A stretch of 64,000 bases of DNA from positions 2,790,001 through 2,854,000 of the forward strand of contig JAGVRJ010000004.1 in assembly GCA_019059635.1 (NCBI GenBank), in the 5' to 3' direction. The position numbers and the translations under genes were made by a program. Of the stretch, positions 25,161-37,847 are shown one piece after another. The stretch is from Proales similis. Lineage: Eukaryota; Rotifera; Eurotatoria; Ploima; Proalidae. The notes beneath the pieces were generated by a model. The model saw only the letters and a list, made by a program, of their open reading frames with translations. It had not been told where the DNA came from and did no database searches. How positions within the stretch are numbered: the first letter of the stretch is position 1; each line of letters begins with the position of its first letter.

Positions 25161-26661
25161 ATGGTGTGTCATAATCCCGAAATGCAGTCGCCAACTTCAG
25201 CAAAAGCTAGTTCGACATGCCCACCCTTGGAAGAGCCCATGGTACAAATTAAGCACCGAGGTGGTAGAGGAGACTCGCAAACAGGTCAAGTTGAATCTTC
25301 ATGGCCTAGCAATGATTCGAAAATGCCGCAGAATCAAACTAAAAGAGTAAAATATGCCGAAACAGAACTCCTTCCTCCGATGCCTGATCAAGAGGTTCAA
25401 GCATGCTCTCGCTAAGCTTTTCATAATCACTAAGTCTCTGTGTATGTCTATAGGCAACAGAGGAGGATGGCCTCTTGACAGTGCCGGTGGATTTATTATA
25501 CGTTCCCAAGAACTGTGCTGAGCAAGTGGAGCTATTTGCCAAATATGTTTGGGAGTCCGGATGGCGAGTTATGCCCCATCATGCCCTCCCTAACTGGCTT
25601 CGAGACAATGACTTTTTGCTTAAGGGTCATAGACCACCGCTGCCCTCCATAAAAGAATGCTTTCTCTCTATATTTCGCATTCACACTGAGACCGGAAACA
25701 TATGGACGCATTTTATTGGTAACTATCTCAATGAGTCTCTTAGAAGAAGTCGAATATTCTGAAACGAATGATTTTCAAGGCGCGTTCGCTTTTATTGTGA
25801 TTGCTGTTTACTTTTTTACGCGTCCAGACATGGAGATCAAGATTCAAGAAAAAATTGTGTTTGGAACTTTTTTTATGGGCGCAATCATATGTCTGCTGTG
25901 CTCGGCACTATTTCACACTTTTTACTGCTATTCGCCGACTGTCTGCAAAGTGTTCAACAAGTAAGAATTCTCTTGCTCGCACATTCATCCCGGTTTGTTT
26001 AATCTCAAATGAAGGATTGACTACTGCGGCATATCGGTGCTCACAATGGGCTCTTTTGTACCATGGCTGTACTACGCTTTTTATTGCGAGTCAGTGCCCA
26101 AGATTGCCTACCTGATTCTCATCGGCGTACTTGGCACATCCTGTATAGTGGTTTCGCTTTGGGATAAGTTTAGTGAGCCCCGATTTCGCGCTGTGCGAGC
26201 CGGTAACCAATTATATTCCGCCACTGTTCCCTAATTCAAAGACTTGATCTTAATTTCCCGTCTAGGAATGTTTATCGCATTAGGGCTCAGCGGAATCATT
26301 CCGGCTATCCATTACATAGCCACTTTTGGTTCCGTGAAAGCATTCAACGTTGGAGCTTTGGGATGGCTCATTTTAATGGCCGTTCTCTACATTATCGGCG
26401 CGTGCCTCTACGCGGCTCGCATCCCCGAACGTTTGTTTCCAGGCCGATTTGACATTTGGGTGAGAACACTTGGCAACAGTTTTCATAATGCAAACTTTAA
26501 CTCCCTGACTCTAGTTTCAAAGCCATCAGATATTTCATATTTTCGTGGTGGCTGCTGCTTACGTTCATTATCACGGCATTACAAAGCTAGCCAGCTATCG
26601 TTTGACTATGGGCGATTGTCTAAACACTTACACAGAGTCGGATTATGCTTTCGAATTCTAG
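25161..26661 (+). CDS. ADIPOR: Adiponectin receptor (PAQR family)
   Basis: Seven-transmembrane zinc-dependent ceramidase-like receptor. ATG at 25161. Exons are about 25161-25396, 25455-25720, about 25779-25962, about 26014-26202, about 26266-26457 and 26515-26661; coordinates are from splice sites read by eye. Diagnostic stretches are WRVMPHHALPNWLRDNDFLL, SIFRIHTETGNIWTH, LFHTFYCYSPTV, KIDYCGISVLTMGSFVPWLY, AARIPERLFPGRFDIW and FQSHQIFHIFVVAAAYVHYHG. The three zinc-ligand histidines (LFHTFYC; SHQIFH) and the aspartate of KIDYCG are present, so catalysis should be intact. It ends ESDYAFEF, as expected for the family. The N-terminal tail is polar and unlike known ones. A polyadenylation signal lies near 26806. 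Confidence 0.93.
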
Positions 26662-26860
26662 TAATTTAAATAATGTTAAAGCTAAAAACTTCAGCTCCAT
26701 TGGTATTCACTAGGCCCTATATTTTCCATGCTTTTCATGCTTTTTTGGGACCCTTTATTTCTTGGTCGCTCTTAATATCAACAGGACGCAATTGTGTAAA
26801 ACAGAAAATAAAAGCAAGCCTAATGAAAAACGCTTCCAATGTTTTTATTGAATTTCAATT

Positions 26861-27627
26861 TCAATGACCCAGAGCGGTGCCTCGGTGATTCGGTAAGCCC
26901 TCTACTTGCTTATATGGTGGTCCATAAATATGCGGGTTATTCGGTGGCGCGCTGGTGTAAAGGGACCCCAAAGCTGCGTAACCCTGATGCCCTCCTGCAG
27001 CCATCAAAAGACCTTTGCGGCCTATAACCGTTTGCATTGTTCGACTCGCAATCTGCTTGTTATCCTCATAAGTAAACGTGTAAAGAATGTGATCCAAGCC
27101 CTCTTGGCTATTAGCATCGCTCAAGGCGCTTTGGGTCATAAAATTAAAAAATGATTCTCACTAAAAGAAAGCAAAGCCTCTAAACCTCTTTAAATATTCA
27201 AGCGCATCCAATCGATCTTCTTCTATCGCAAACGCTGCAAGAATTGAGCGCCCTTCTTGACAAGTCATTGGCACTAGTTTCTGCAATAAATCTTGTAAAA
27301 CACCTTTACTAAATCGGTATCGGCGAGATTACCGGTTCTAGAATCATCATGGCCTTAAGCTTGTCCTTGGGTCGTCTGAAAAAGGACAAGACCATTGATG
27401 CTTGCTCTGCAGAGAAAAATCCTTTAAATTGAAGCAGTTGATTTAATTTTCGCTCATAGTCAATCACATTCTACATTAAACCAAATAAGAATACGTTTGA
27501 TAGATTAAAGCGATCAAGCACTGACATGAACTAGGGAGCGCATAAATTCCTCAAACTGTTCATCAGACATGGGGCATCGAAAAGTTTTGTTTACATTGGA
27601 TTTTGGGTTGGTTTTAATCCATTCCAT
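26861..27627 (-). CDS. DUF4476-like protein
   Basis: A small gene of at least four exons, starting at ATG 27625-27627 (MEWIKTNPKSNVNKTFR) and ending at the stop at 26861-26863. Exon products include CPMSDEQFEEFMRSL, then NVIDYERKLNQLLQFKGFFS and AEQASMVLSFFRRPKDKLKA, then KLVPMTCQEGRSILAAFAIE and EDRLDALEYLKR, then SALSDANSQEGLDHILYTFT. Short helical repeats of the type 'x-AAFAIEEDRLDAL' and 'ILYTFTYEDNK' resemble the DUF4476 family of unknown function. The tail is rich in glycine and proline (YGPPYKQVEGLP). No signal peptide or membrane segment is seen. It converges with the adiponectin receptor, their 3' UTRs nearly touching near 26810-26845. The family call is by pattern only. Confidence 0.55.
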
Positions 27628-28719
27628 TTTTGAGAATTTAGGATACAGCACAGTTCACTTGATTCAATCACTTGCTATGTTAAAACTAACTGCTTAACAA
27701 GCCAAACGGGCGTTCTTTCGTATGTTGATTGCATAATTACCATGGAAACCTCGATTAGACTTTCACTATGTACTGGGGTTTAGGTGGCTATAGTGGCTTA
27801 TGTTTTTTCTTCCAACAGGACTTACGCAACTTTTAGTCAAGTAACAATTATTTTGACACCTCCACGTGCCCAGCACTTCAACTGTCAGTTCATTATTGTC
27901 ATTTTTTTCGTAATATTCCTTTAGATAGCTCGTAAGTTCGTGCCGAACTTTCAATTCAATCGCCCCTTTTCTTTTCTATGTCAAACTTTTTAAGACTAAA
28001 AATAAACCAAGCCTTGGTGCTGTGATGCCGATAACTGTTTTCTTCTTGATCGAAAAATATACAACAAAAATGCACTTGTTCAGAGAGCGTGACCGGGCAA
28101 AAAGGACCCGTTCATAGGCGTTTCATGTCCTTATAATCAGAAGAGTGTCTGATCATAAGATGATGAGAAAAGTGGTTCGCCTGCAAGCCCTGGCTGGAAA
28201 TAGAGAGGTTTAAATAACGAGGATAAAAAACCCGCAATAATCTCTTTGCAATTATGCCTTGCGTACAATCAACGTGAAGCTTGTGAAATCACGACCCATG
28301 CCATAATTTATTGATTGGAATCTCTCTTTCTTTTCTAATGGTTATGACGGATGCCACTTGAAACCTTCTTCTCTTTTTGCCTAGATTTAATGAATCTTCT
28401 TGAATAATAAAGAGCCATTTTGTACCTTGTCCGCCCCTGTATTAATATGAATGAATGCGTTTGCCGTTTCAAATTTAGCTAATTACCAGATTGAGAATAA
28501 TGACAGTTTTGGAATGAATAAACCTGACGGGAATAAGCGGGTTTAAGAACCTCTGACGTCCATTCGTAATTTTTTTTCGATTTTAGAATAATTTGAGCCA
28601 TTTTTCGAGGCTTATTTTCTATTTTCATGTACCAAAGAGCTGGCATGATTTTTTTAAAAAGCTTTCAATCATCTAGATAGATTTCGCGCTCTTTTCTGCT
28701 TTAACTCTATATCCAGCGA
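27628..28719. other. Long divergent intergenic region
   Basis: About 1.1 kb between the start of the minus-strand DUF4476-like gene and EPAC2. It is the longest gene-free stretch in the window and presumably holds both promoters and EPAC2 5' UTR. I see no clear repeat or structured RNA. A 62-codon minus-strand frame at 27766-27954 lacks an ATG start and was not accepted. Confidence 0.4.
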
Positions 28720-31700
28720 ATGGGTCATGATTGGATTGAGAGTCTCGACAAGAGGTAATTGTGGTCATTTGTTTCTTGACTTTTCTATCTATCCTGGTGA
28801 ACTTATAATTCAAAACAAGGCCTACTGATCGAACAGGTCAAGATTTGGTAAATATTCAATTAAGCAACAAAATTCGTCGGTTTTTTTTTAATCTCCTGCG
28901 AAGGATCTTATATTTGCCAAGTTGAAAGAGATCAAAGCTTTTGAAAGTTTCCAACCTATGCTTTTGCAGCAAATATGTTACTGCGGATACTATGAGTGTT
29001 TAGACAAAGGCGTCACTCGTAATTGATTTACTCTCTAGTTTTTTCATTTATTTTTGATTGGCACAGTTTCACAAGTTTTCCGCCACGGTGATGTCGGATC
29101 AAATTGGTATGTCTGCCTGTCTGGATCGGTTGATGTAGTTCTGCCTACAGACTCAAGCAATAAAGTGAGAAACCATTCATTATCTGGCCGATGATGTAGC
29201 TAAAACCTAATTAAAGGCACACACTCTAATATGCACCCTGGGACCTGGAACGGCATTCGGGGAAAGCATTTTGTATGACATGCCTCGAAACGCCACTATT
29301 ATAACATCAAACGTTTGCGAACTGCTCAGAGTCGAAGCAAAGGACTTTAAGATTCTATGGGCTGTGAGTTAACTCTCAATTGTTAAGCAGCAAATTTTCT
29401 TTTTTGAATTATAGAAAATAATCAGAAAAACAAAGAATACATGCAAGGAGTAATAACATCGCTCAGCAAGATTGCAGTGAATCCTGACCCAAAGCGTCGG
29501 GGATCAGAGTTCGATCCGTCTCTAATTCCATCCGCTCTGTCTAGTCTCAAGTGGCGAAATGATCCATGCAGGAATCCTGCGCTGCCGATTGTTTCGATAC
29601 CTTCTTTGAGAATCGCAAACGCTGCAAATGTGATTCGAACGTGTATATTGAATACGTCACCTCAGCTAATTCGTGATCGCAAATATCATCTCAAAACCCA
29701 CGAAGCTTGTCTGGTCGGATCCGAAATGGTTGACTGGCTGATTCATGTGAATCCTATCGTGCATTCTCGTACATTGGCTGTCGGAATGTGGCAGGCGCTG
29801 TTGGAAGAAGGAACTATCGAACATGGTTGGTTCAGATAAACTGTTGATCTCCTCTCCTTTCTCGCTCATTGGTAATTCGTTCAAAATCAAAAGTATACAG
29901 AGAGCAATGTTTCAAAGATAAATACCTTTTCTACCGCTTCACCATCAACAATAGTCTATTTGAACCACCGCGTAATCTACCAGATGACAAAAAATACTGG
30001 GAAGAGCAACTGAACGATACTGTTATGCTCTTGGCTCAGATTGGACCTGATGCCAATCTACGCATGATATTACGCAAGCCGTAAGTTTTCATATCTTGCC
30101 GTCAATTCCTTATTAATTCTGATTCTCGTCAATAGACCAATAGAACGCACTGGTAAAAAACATTTCATTTAAAAAGGCCATTGAAACCTTTTCAATTATT
30201 CATTGAAATGCTTGAATAGCACACGACCTTGAAGTTATTTACGAAGAGCTTGTTCATGTAAAAGCTCTTTCGCATCTATCATCTTTGGTCAAAAGAGAGC
30301 TAGCTGCTGTTCTTTTGTTTGAAGCTCAGCCGTTTATCAACACAACAAGTGAATATTAAACCTAAAAAATCATATAGAACAAACTGCTAAGCGATTTTTA
30401 GTATTCAATCAAGGAGACGAGGCTCTCTCTTGGTACATAATTTTAAAGGGCGCTGTGGATGTAGTCATCAATGGGAAAGGAGTAGTAGCCACGCTCTCCG
30501 AAGGTGAAGAATTCGGCAAGCTATCTCTAGTTAACGGCACTCCAAGGTTACGAAGATTTTGTTGTTTGATTCTTTTCACTAAGCTCAACTAGTGCTTTAT
30601 TTCAGATCAGCCACAATTGTCACCAAAGAGAACAATTGTCACTTTCTTCGTGTCGATAAGAAGGATTTCGACAGAATCTTAAAGGATGTTGAAGCCAACA
30701 CAATGAGATTGAAAGAGCATGGCAAGGATGTTCTCATTTTAGAAAAGATACCGATAAACAAGAAACTTGAAAGCGACGGCACCTCACACGCTTGCTACAA
30801 GTAATTTAGCCTCAAAGATTGTCAAATTTTTCCATAGGCTCACCAACTGTTTGGATAGGTACTCAGTTACATTCGGAAGTCCGGCTAAAATCTTAGAGCA
30901 TCTTCTCGACACCAGAATACTTGACACTCAAGACGATACTGCAGGTCACTATTAATTAAACAATCTGCCTTTTTCAAACTTTTGCTTCTATTTCGATGAA
31001 ATCTATAGACACATTCATTGAGGACTTTCTCATGACACATATAGTCTTCTTGCCCGTATCTCAGCTTGTTCAAATGTTATTGGATTATTTCAGGCTGATG
31101 GACAATCAAAATGAAACTGGAACTGAAAATTGGCGTCTTTGTCGCCAAAAAGTTGTCGCCTTTACTAAAGAGTGGTGTGCAATCGCAAGGGATGCATTTT
31201 ACGAGGAGCCAGTAATCTCAAAGTTTCTTCAAGTTAGTGTTTCTGTCTGACATTTATATTTTACCGTTTCGGATAATGCATTCTTATTTAAGGAGCTGAT
31301 TGGAGTTCTTAAAGCCGATACAAAGACTCATCCTTCTCTTAAAGACGACCTAAAAACGGTTGAGGCAATAATCGACGGCGATCCTTACTCGTCCGTTTGT
31401 TTTTTTTTATTGAGTTAACTAATTGATTTCTTTCTCTATCTGGTATTTTTATTTCAAGTGAGCTCAAAGAAGCCAAAAAGACAAAGTTCCTATGGCGCAA
31501 GGGAAGTAGAGATGTGGCAGAAAAGCTTCGCAAACCAATAAGACCGAACGACGAAAGTAAAAATTTTTGTTTAACTTTTGCAATGCATTAAAATATTTTC
31601 CTTTAATGAAACCATCCTTCCGTTCATTTTAGGCTCTTTTCGAGTTTATTGTGCCGATCATACTAGCGTTATCTTGACTCAAAGAATGGATTTAACTTGT

Positions 31701-32963
31701 GCCCAAGTAATTGATTTAGCCGCTGAAAAGCTTGGCCTCAACAAAGAGCATAAGCTTGTTATCTGTGAAGTTCGCTCGAGCGGAGGTGAGTTTATGATCG
31801 AGATTCAATTCATTCAAATTTTTTTAAATTAGATTCAAAAAGAAAGGGCAACTCTAAAGGATAATGATGTCAGCTTTACCACTAATCTCAGTCTGAATGG
31901 ACGTTTATTCATTTCACCAAGCGAGCATTTAGACGCGCTTACTCCTCTGCCAGAACAGGATGGCCCTGGAGTCGGGACATGGCAAGTGCTCGAAATGTTT
32001 GGCTCCAAAGAGATGGCTTATGTGATGACCCTTTATGATTGGGAGCTGTTTAACACGGTTCATTCCTATGAGCTTATCTATCAAGTGTTTGGCCGACACA
32101 AATTTGGAAAAATCACTGCTAACTTGGATTTGTTCATGCGCCGTTTCAATGAAGTTCAGTTCTGGGTGTGCACTGAACTTTGTCTTTGCTCGAACATGGG
32201 TAAAAGAGTCTCCTTGCTGCGAAAGTTTATCAAGCTTGCTTCCTAGTAAGCCAAACAGCTGTCTTCTTGTAAAAATTTCTTTTCTTTTAACGTTTGATTA
32301 AGTTTAAGAGAATATCAAAATCTTAATTCGTTCTTCGCCATTATAATGGGACTAAGCAATGTAGCCGTCAGTCGGCTTTCGATGACTTGGGAAAAACTTC
32401 CAAACCGATTTAAAAAAATGTTTTCCGAATTCGAGTCCGCTATGGACCCAAGTAGAAATCATCGTAGATATCGAATTCTGGTCGAGCAACTTGAACCACC
32501 AATAATTCCTTTTATGCCATTGCTTTTAAAAGGTGAGAGATTCTTTTAAACTATGCCCATTCATTACAACCTTGATTATCTATTCGGTCTTGAAGACATG
32601 ACTTTTACTCACGAAGGCAACAAAACCCTTTTTAACGGACTTGTCAATTTTGAAAAAATGGTTTCTATTTTCTTTAACTCGATATTTTATCACATAAACT
32701 CAACCGTGTTCTAAAGCGTTTATTGTCAAACACCATAAGGACAATGAGAAAATGCCGAAGCAAGCAGTTGGGTAAGAAAATTAACTACATTGACATCGTT
32801 TAACCCTAATTATCTGAATATTTCGTGACGAATAGAAATACAAGTTCCGCCAAATATGAAGTATTTCCAAGAAATACGTGACTATTTTAAGAAATTGAGA
32901 GTCATTGACAATCAGCGACTGTTGACTCGACTTTCGCTAGCGATCGAGCCTCGTAAAAACTAG
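28720..32963 (+). CDS. RAPGEF4: EPAC2-type cAMP-regulated Rap guanine-nucleotide exchange factor
   Basis: Exchange factor that activates Rap1/2 on cAMP binding. ATG at 28720 gives [12 protein letters not shown], matching the EPAC2 N-terminus. Domains in order: cNMP-binding domain A (28.9-29.4 kb; [12 protein letters not shown] and [20 protein letters not shown]), DEP (29.6-30.0 kb; [20 protein letters not shown]), cNMP-binding domain B (30.3-30.7 kb; [15 protein letters not shown] with [20 protein letters not shown]), REM (30.85-31.3 kb), a Ras-association-like segment (31.6-31.9 kb), and the catalytic CDC25-homology domain (31.95-32.96 kb; [49 protein letters not shown]). Both cAMP-binding cassettes keep the FG(E/K)-x-L-x-PR-x-A signature, so both could bind cAMP. 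About 14 exons with short introns. The splice between the first codons and domain A is not fully resolved. Polyadenylation signal near 32984. Confidence 0.93.
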
Positions 32964-33083
32964 TCGATTCAACCCTTAGTCCTAAGAATAAATCTTTTTA
33001 ACTTAATTTTAAAAATTTTATTTGCTTAACTTAAAATTTTGCTAATTTCTTGAGCCAACTCCTTTTAGTAGTGCTTTAGCGAA

Positions 33084-35773
33084 TTAAAACTCTCCTCTAA
33101 ATCTATTTATCTTACTCGATCGTACTCGTTGTCCCTCTCGACTTGGCGCTGAGTTTGAATCGGCCACTATTTCTTGTCTCACTGCGGTTGGATTGCGCTT
33201 TTTGGTCAGCTCAATTAGCTTTATGTAGCTTTCGTGATTCGCAGGGAATAAATTTTTCTGAAAAGTTTGTTAAGATTAAAAACTGAAGGACTTGATGAAA
33301 TACGATAAAATAGTCAAATTACAGAGACATCAAGCCGCATTAATCCGCTTGGATAAGTTTTTCCTTTTTTCTGACTCGATTCGTCGGCCGACGATTGCCA
33401 CTCCACACTTTCTAAGAGCTCAACGAGGCCTTTGATACCGATTCGATTTCCTATTTGAAGTAGTTAAATTACGCTATTGATCTGATTACTGATTACTGAA
33501 AACTTACTAGACAGATTCAAAGATATAAGAGTTCTGTTTCCCTGCATCCAGAGTTCTCCAGATTTTGGTTCACATTCCTCAAGAAGAAAACCGGCTGGTT
33601 CGCTTGAGGTAAACTGCCAAAGCCATCAAAGCCTTTCTTCTTATTATTTACTAACTTTAATCAAACTTACCGATTCGAGAGCTTTCTTCTTAGCCAACTG
33701 AATCTCTTTTCGAAGCATTTCCTGATAAAAAGTAAACTAAGCTAAGAATTCCAGGAGTTTTGCACATTTTTTGATCACTCACAGATTCAGATTTTTCGAT
33801 TTCTTTTTGTTTTTTTGCGTTTTTAGGTTTCGTTTTGCCTTTTTCGGGATTTGATCCACTCTGCTTGGGCTGGTCAGAATCTATTGGATTGCTTCCTCGG
33901 GCATGGGGCTTAAAGGAATCTTTTGATTTCGCATCGGCTTTTTTTTGCGAAGCGGTTGAAGCTATCGAATCTTTCTCGCGGCGATTTTTGCTGTTGGACT
34001 TTTCGTTTGAGTGTTCGCGCACTGTTGGCTGCTGTTGACTCCCAAGGTCCTTTTAAAAAATTGAGCATTTTCTTCGGGTTTACTTTGCTAATTTAATTTG
34101 ATTTACTTTGCTCTTGGAACGATCTCGGGTGCTGTTCACTGCCGATTCAACTCTTTCTTTTTTATGACCCTTGGAACCATCTCGATTGCCTTTAGACGCA
34201 GTTCCAGGTTTTTCCGAAATCTCAATTCGACTCGGTTTGCGAGCAATAGATTGAACCTAGTTTCAAATCAAATAACTAAGGGCGCCGGTTTTTAATTCCT
34301 GCTGTGGTCACTTCGATAAGGGCCTGCTTTTGTTGAAATACTCTTCGCATCACCACTTCTTGATCACTCAGTTGAAAAGAGCGAAATGCCTGCAAATAAA
34401 AGCTCTTTATTTCCTCTTTTACTTTTATTTGCATTTGAACTTACCTCAGCCAGTTTAATCGCCCCTGCGTCAGTTATCATATTTTTCGCGATATTTAAAA
34501 CAAGCAGACACCGGTTACATCTTAGTGACTTTCAAAGATGATCGACCTTGAGACTGGTGCAGTAAATAACAATGAAAATGCAGACATACTTTGGATAGAG
34601 CTTCAGCTCCTTCATCTCCGATTAAATTGCACGACAAGTTAAGACTGAGGAGCTTCTTGTTTTCAAAATTTGAATTTCCCAGGTTTTCAGCCAACATCGA
34701 AACACCCCAGTCAGTAAGACCACAATATCTTAGTGAGAGACTCTCCAATCTACTCCATAGATCAACATATAAAGTTGTATCCAGTAGAATTCAATAGAAA
34801 TTACCTCGATTGATTGGGGTCAACGAGCTTGAAAAAGGGCTGGGATGAAATCGGATTGTCATTTAATGACAGATTCCTACAATTGCATTTCTTTTCAAAA
34901 TCTTGAATTAGGTATTCGAAAGTTTGCAAATATACTTCAAACTAGTGCACTGAGCTATTGTCTGGACTAAAGTGGAGAAAGTTGTTTCAGTTAAACCGCA
35001 GTTTGTAAGACTATGAAAAAATTTTGACAATAATTTAAATGATGAGATATACATCGATTAACGCACTTGAGAGTGTTGAGCTTGTCCAAAAGTGGCAATG
35101 TTTGCTCAAATACTTGCATGAGCTTTGGCTCCAACAACCAATTTAGTGTATAGATTTCGGCTACTGTTTCAGGTCTCTCCACATTTTCGAGTTCAATCTG
35201 CACTTTGGGCTTAAAATACTCTCCATCATCTGATGATAAATAAAAGGATCTGGCCTTGCTACTTTCTGATTTTAATGATCAGGTTTACATTAAGAATAAG
35301 ATACGTCTAAGTAAACAGATATTTACCATTTTCATCTGTCTCATCCAAATTCAATGCTGAGCCTTGCTTGTGCGAATTTGAAACTGACGGTGCTGTGAAC
35401 GAGTCGAATGCATTTAGAGGCTCGGTCTGGGTGAAACGTTTGCTTCGTGACTTGGTTTCACTAGCAGTCTGTGTGCTCGCAACAACAGGTCGAGTGCGCA
35501 AGCTAACCATTGGCACGTGCTTGATACTATGAAGTTTGCATAGATTCGCAAAGTCAAAAGCAAATTTCCCGGTGCACTTGTATTTGCCTGAAAGAAAAAC
35601 AGTTAATGGGTGCATGCTCGGCCTAGTTGCTAGAAAAGCAAACCTTCTCTTAAGCTTTCTTCAAGCAAATCAGTCATGCTGATATTCAGCTGAGACCGGT
35701 CAGTGAGTCTTGATGCCTTTTCTGTTCGTCTTTCATTCTTGGAAGCACGGCTCCTTCTCAGGGCGCTGCTCAT
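33084..35773 (-). CDS. LRRC71: Leucine-rich repeat protein 71
   Basis: Predicted ciliary/sperm-axoneme associated LRR protein; its molecular role is poorly known. ATG at 35771-35773 (MSSALRRSRASKNERR); stop at 33084-33086. Recognisable family segments in order are KYKCTGKFAFDFANLC (near 35570), KPKVQIELENVERPETVAEI and YTLNWLLEPKLMQVFEQTLP (near 35150), the LRRs LESLSLRYCGLTDWGVSMLA and LLSLNLSCNLIGDEGAEALS (34.6-34.75 kb), AFRSFQLSDQEVVMRRVFQQ (34.35 kb), a lysine/serine-rich low-complexity insert (33.75-34.25 kb), and a final LRR tail KNLFPANHESYIKLIELTKK (near 33200). This is the same segment order as human LRRC71, including the charged insert between LRRs. It converges with EPAC2, with only 120 bp between the stop codons. 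Confidence 0.85.
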
Positions 35774-36133
35774 TTTTAAATTGATTTGTTTTAAAATAAA
35801 ATGATTCGAACGAAAAATATTAGCAGAAAATCTATAACCTGTAATCGGCCATCAGTTTCGATGGGATTTAGATTTTTTATCACGAAATCACTCAGGGAGT
35901 TTTAAGACGTGTACGTATTCCCCCCTCTAGTTTCTCTCTCTCCCTCTTTCTCCCTAAAAGGATTAAGCCAAGCTCATCGTGTGTCAAGTCACCAAGGCAA
36001 CCGACATATGCAGCCACGACGCATAGACAGTCGCGAGAACCGAGGGTGATGAAGCCAAATAGGACGTTCGCTTTCTTTTATTTTCTTTTATTCATAAACG
36101 AGAGTAGAAACAAAAATGGACATAAACAGCGAA
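35774..36133. other. Intergenic region between MRPL3 and LRRC71
   Basis: It contains the MRPL3 3' end (minus-strand AATAAA signals near 36080-36095) and the LRRC71 upstream region, including a C/T-rich tract ctctctctccctctttctcc near 35934-35953. No gene is seen. Confidence 0.45.
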
Positions 36134-37677
36134 TTAGCCTTTGATTTTAGCCAATTTGGCACCCTCACGTTTGGTTACCTTTTTAGTCTCCGTTTGTTCA
36201 AATTTAATTGTGGGACTTGAGAATTTGTGTAGTTTGGGATCAAAAAGCTCTTCGCCTTCCAGACCTTTCATATCTTCTGGGTAACTGGTCGGGAATGGAG
36301 GATGACTTTCAGCGTTTATGCGACTTTGGTTTTTAGGTAAACATGAGTCCACTACACGAACGTAAGCGTGCATAGGGCCAGGCATTACAGGGCCATTGAC
36401 GTACAAAATATTGAATTTAGTATTTATTCGCCAGATTTGGAGGCCTTTTAGCTCTCGCCATTTACATCCCATGTGGCCTGCCATCTTCATTCCTTTTATT
36501 GGGCGACGATCCTTTTATTCACCTTAATTACTCATCCTCATGAATTTTGACCTTAAGACGTTATCCTGTTACCCTTCCGCTTCCTATTGTACCTCTCTTG
36601 CGGTGAAATTTGGTAGCACCGTGCGATCGAGGTCCTCCTTTAAGGCCCCAGCGTCTCATGGCGCCTTGGAAGCCGTAGCCGATGCTTGAATAAATCATTA
36701 ATTCAATTTTTTCTTTCTTCGCATTTAAGACCTACGTGTTTGTCCCCACGTCGACAAAATCCCCAACGCGAAAGTGGGAAGCATAAAGTGGAGTTCCGGG
36801 CTAAGACAAAGATTTGATCTGTTATTCTCATGAAAATTCAATTAAAATTTGTACCTGAACGGCGGCGTTCTCCGTTATCATGAATTTGGTCAGCTTTCGT
36901 TTAGGTGGGACTCCTGAGTTTTTGAACAAGTTGAGATATTGATTGGTATACTTTAAATTGACAGAGATAAAATTGGCAAGAGCAGGATCAGAAATAGTTA
37001 ACAATTGAATTACCAAACGTGGATCCGAGCTTATTGCTCCTACAATCGCCATTCCGAGTTGACCATTCTTAGTTCTATCCTTTAGACTCTTCTCTTGTAA
37101 GACATTCGGAGGGACATAATCAATCACATGGTTATCCAGAACCTTGTTTTTTTAGAAAATAACCTTTTTAAGCATTATCAGAGACTTTCATTACTTGTAA
37201 CAAAGTTGTATGGATTTTTTTCCCATCCACCGTCCATTGTGGAATAGAACCCAATTTAACCGCAATCACGCCCAATCTTTTGTTTCTTTAGATAAAATCT
37301 GTCAAAGAGAGACCAATAATAACTATCTTTACTAGTTTTTGCTTACATTCCATCTGGATTGAATTCACCTTTCTTCCACGGTGCATTTTTTAATGGGCTA
37401 TCTGCTTGCCTGTATCTGTCAAGAACAAGCTCGTCCAAGAACTTTTGATTTTCTGTTGTTAGCTTTTCGTCAAAGCCTCCTCCTCTTCGGCGAACCCAAT
37501 TAGGCGCTTGGGTGAAATTGTTTCGGCGATAGAATGCCACCTGAACTTGAACTCTGTGTTGCATCAGCAATTTTATCGCACCAAATTGTACAAATGCCGA
37601 GTTTACCGAAAAGGAGAAGCATCAAGACCTGCTGGAGAGACCAGTTTTCTTGTTATCAAGTGCCGAATCTGCTGCAT
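36134..37677 (-). CDS. MRPL3: Mitochondrial large-subunit ribosomal protein uL3m
   Basis: Core protein of the mitochondrial 39S ribosomal subunit. ATG at 37675-37677 gives [19 protein letters not shown], a basic amphipathic matrix-targeting leader. Splicing then joins [17 protein letters not shown] and the segment [20 protein letters not shown]. Later exons carry the L3 core ([10 protein letters not shown] near 36880; the [18 protein letters not shown] region near 36610-36660) and the C-terminal [20 protein letters not shown] and [16 protein letters not shown]. The last is a standard uL3m ending, replacing 'MPGKMGN...WRVNTKHNIIYVNG'. Stop at 36134-36136. The tail is lysine-rich. At least five exons. 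Confidence 0.9.
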
Positions 37678-37847
37678 TCTTAGCTCAAAAGAGAAAATAA
37701 AAATGCGGAGCAAATAATTGTGGATTACACGATAGCGGCAATGCGGAGAGCGAGTAGCAAGCCCTATTTGTCTGAATGAAGCTCTTACTCTTCATACATT
37801 TTAATAAATAGCGGCTCGCAAGTAAAGTTCGATTAGAGTGGCCGAAA

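Noticed and set aside
27766-27954. 62-codon minus-strand frame (VRHELTSYLKEYYEKN) that looks partly protein-like
   Set aside because: No ATG start and no splice sites linking it convincingly to the DUF4476-like gene; could be a small exon but unsupported.
28141-28250. atgatgag at about 28160 as a C box of another snoRNA
   Set aside because: No matching D box with a terminal stem was found.
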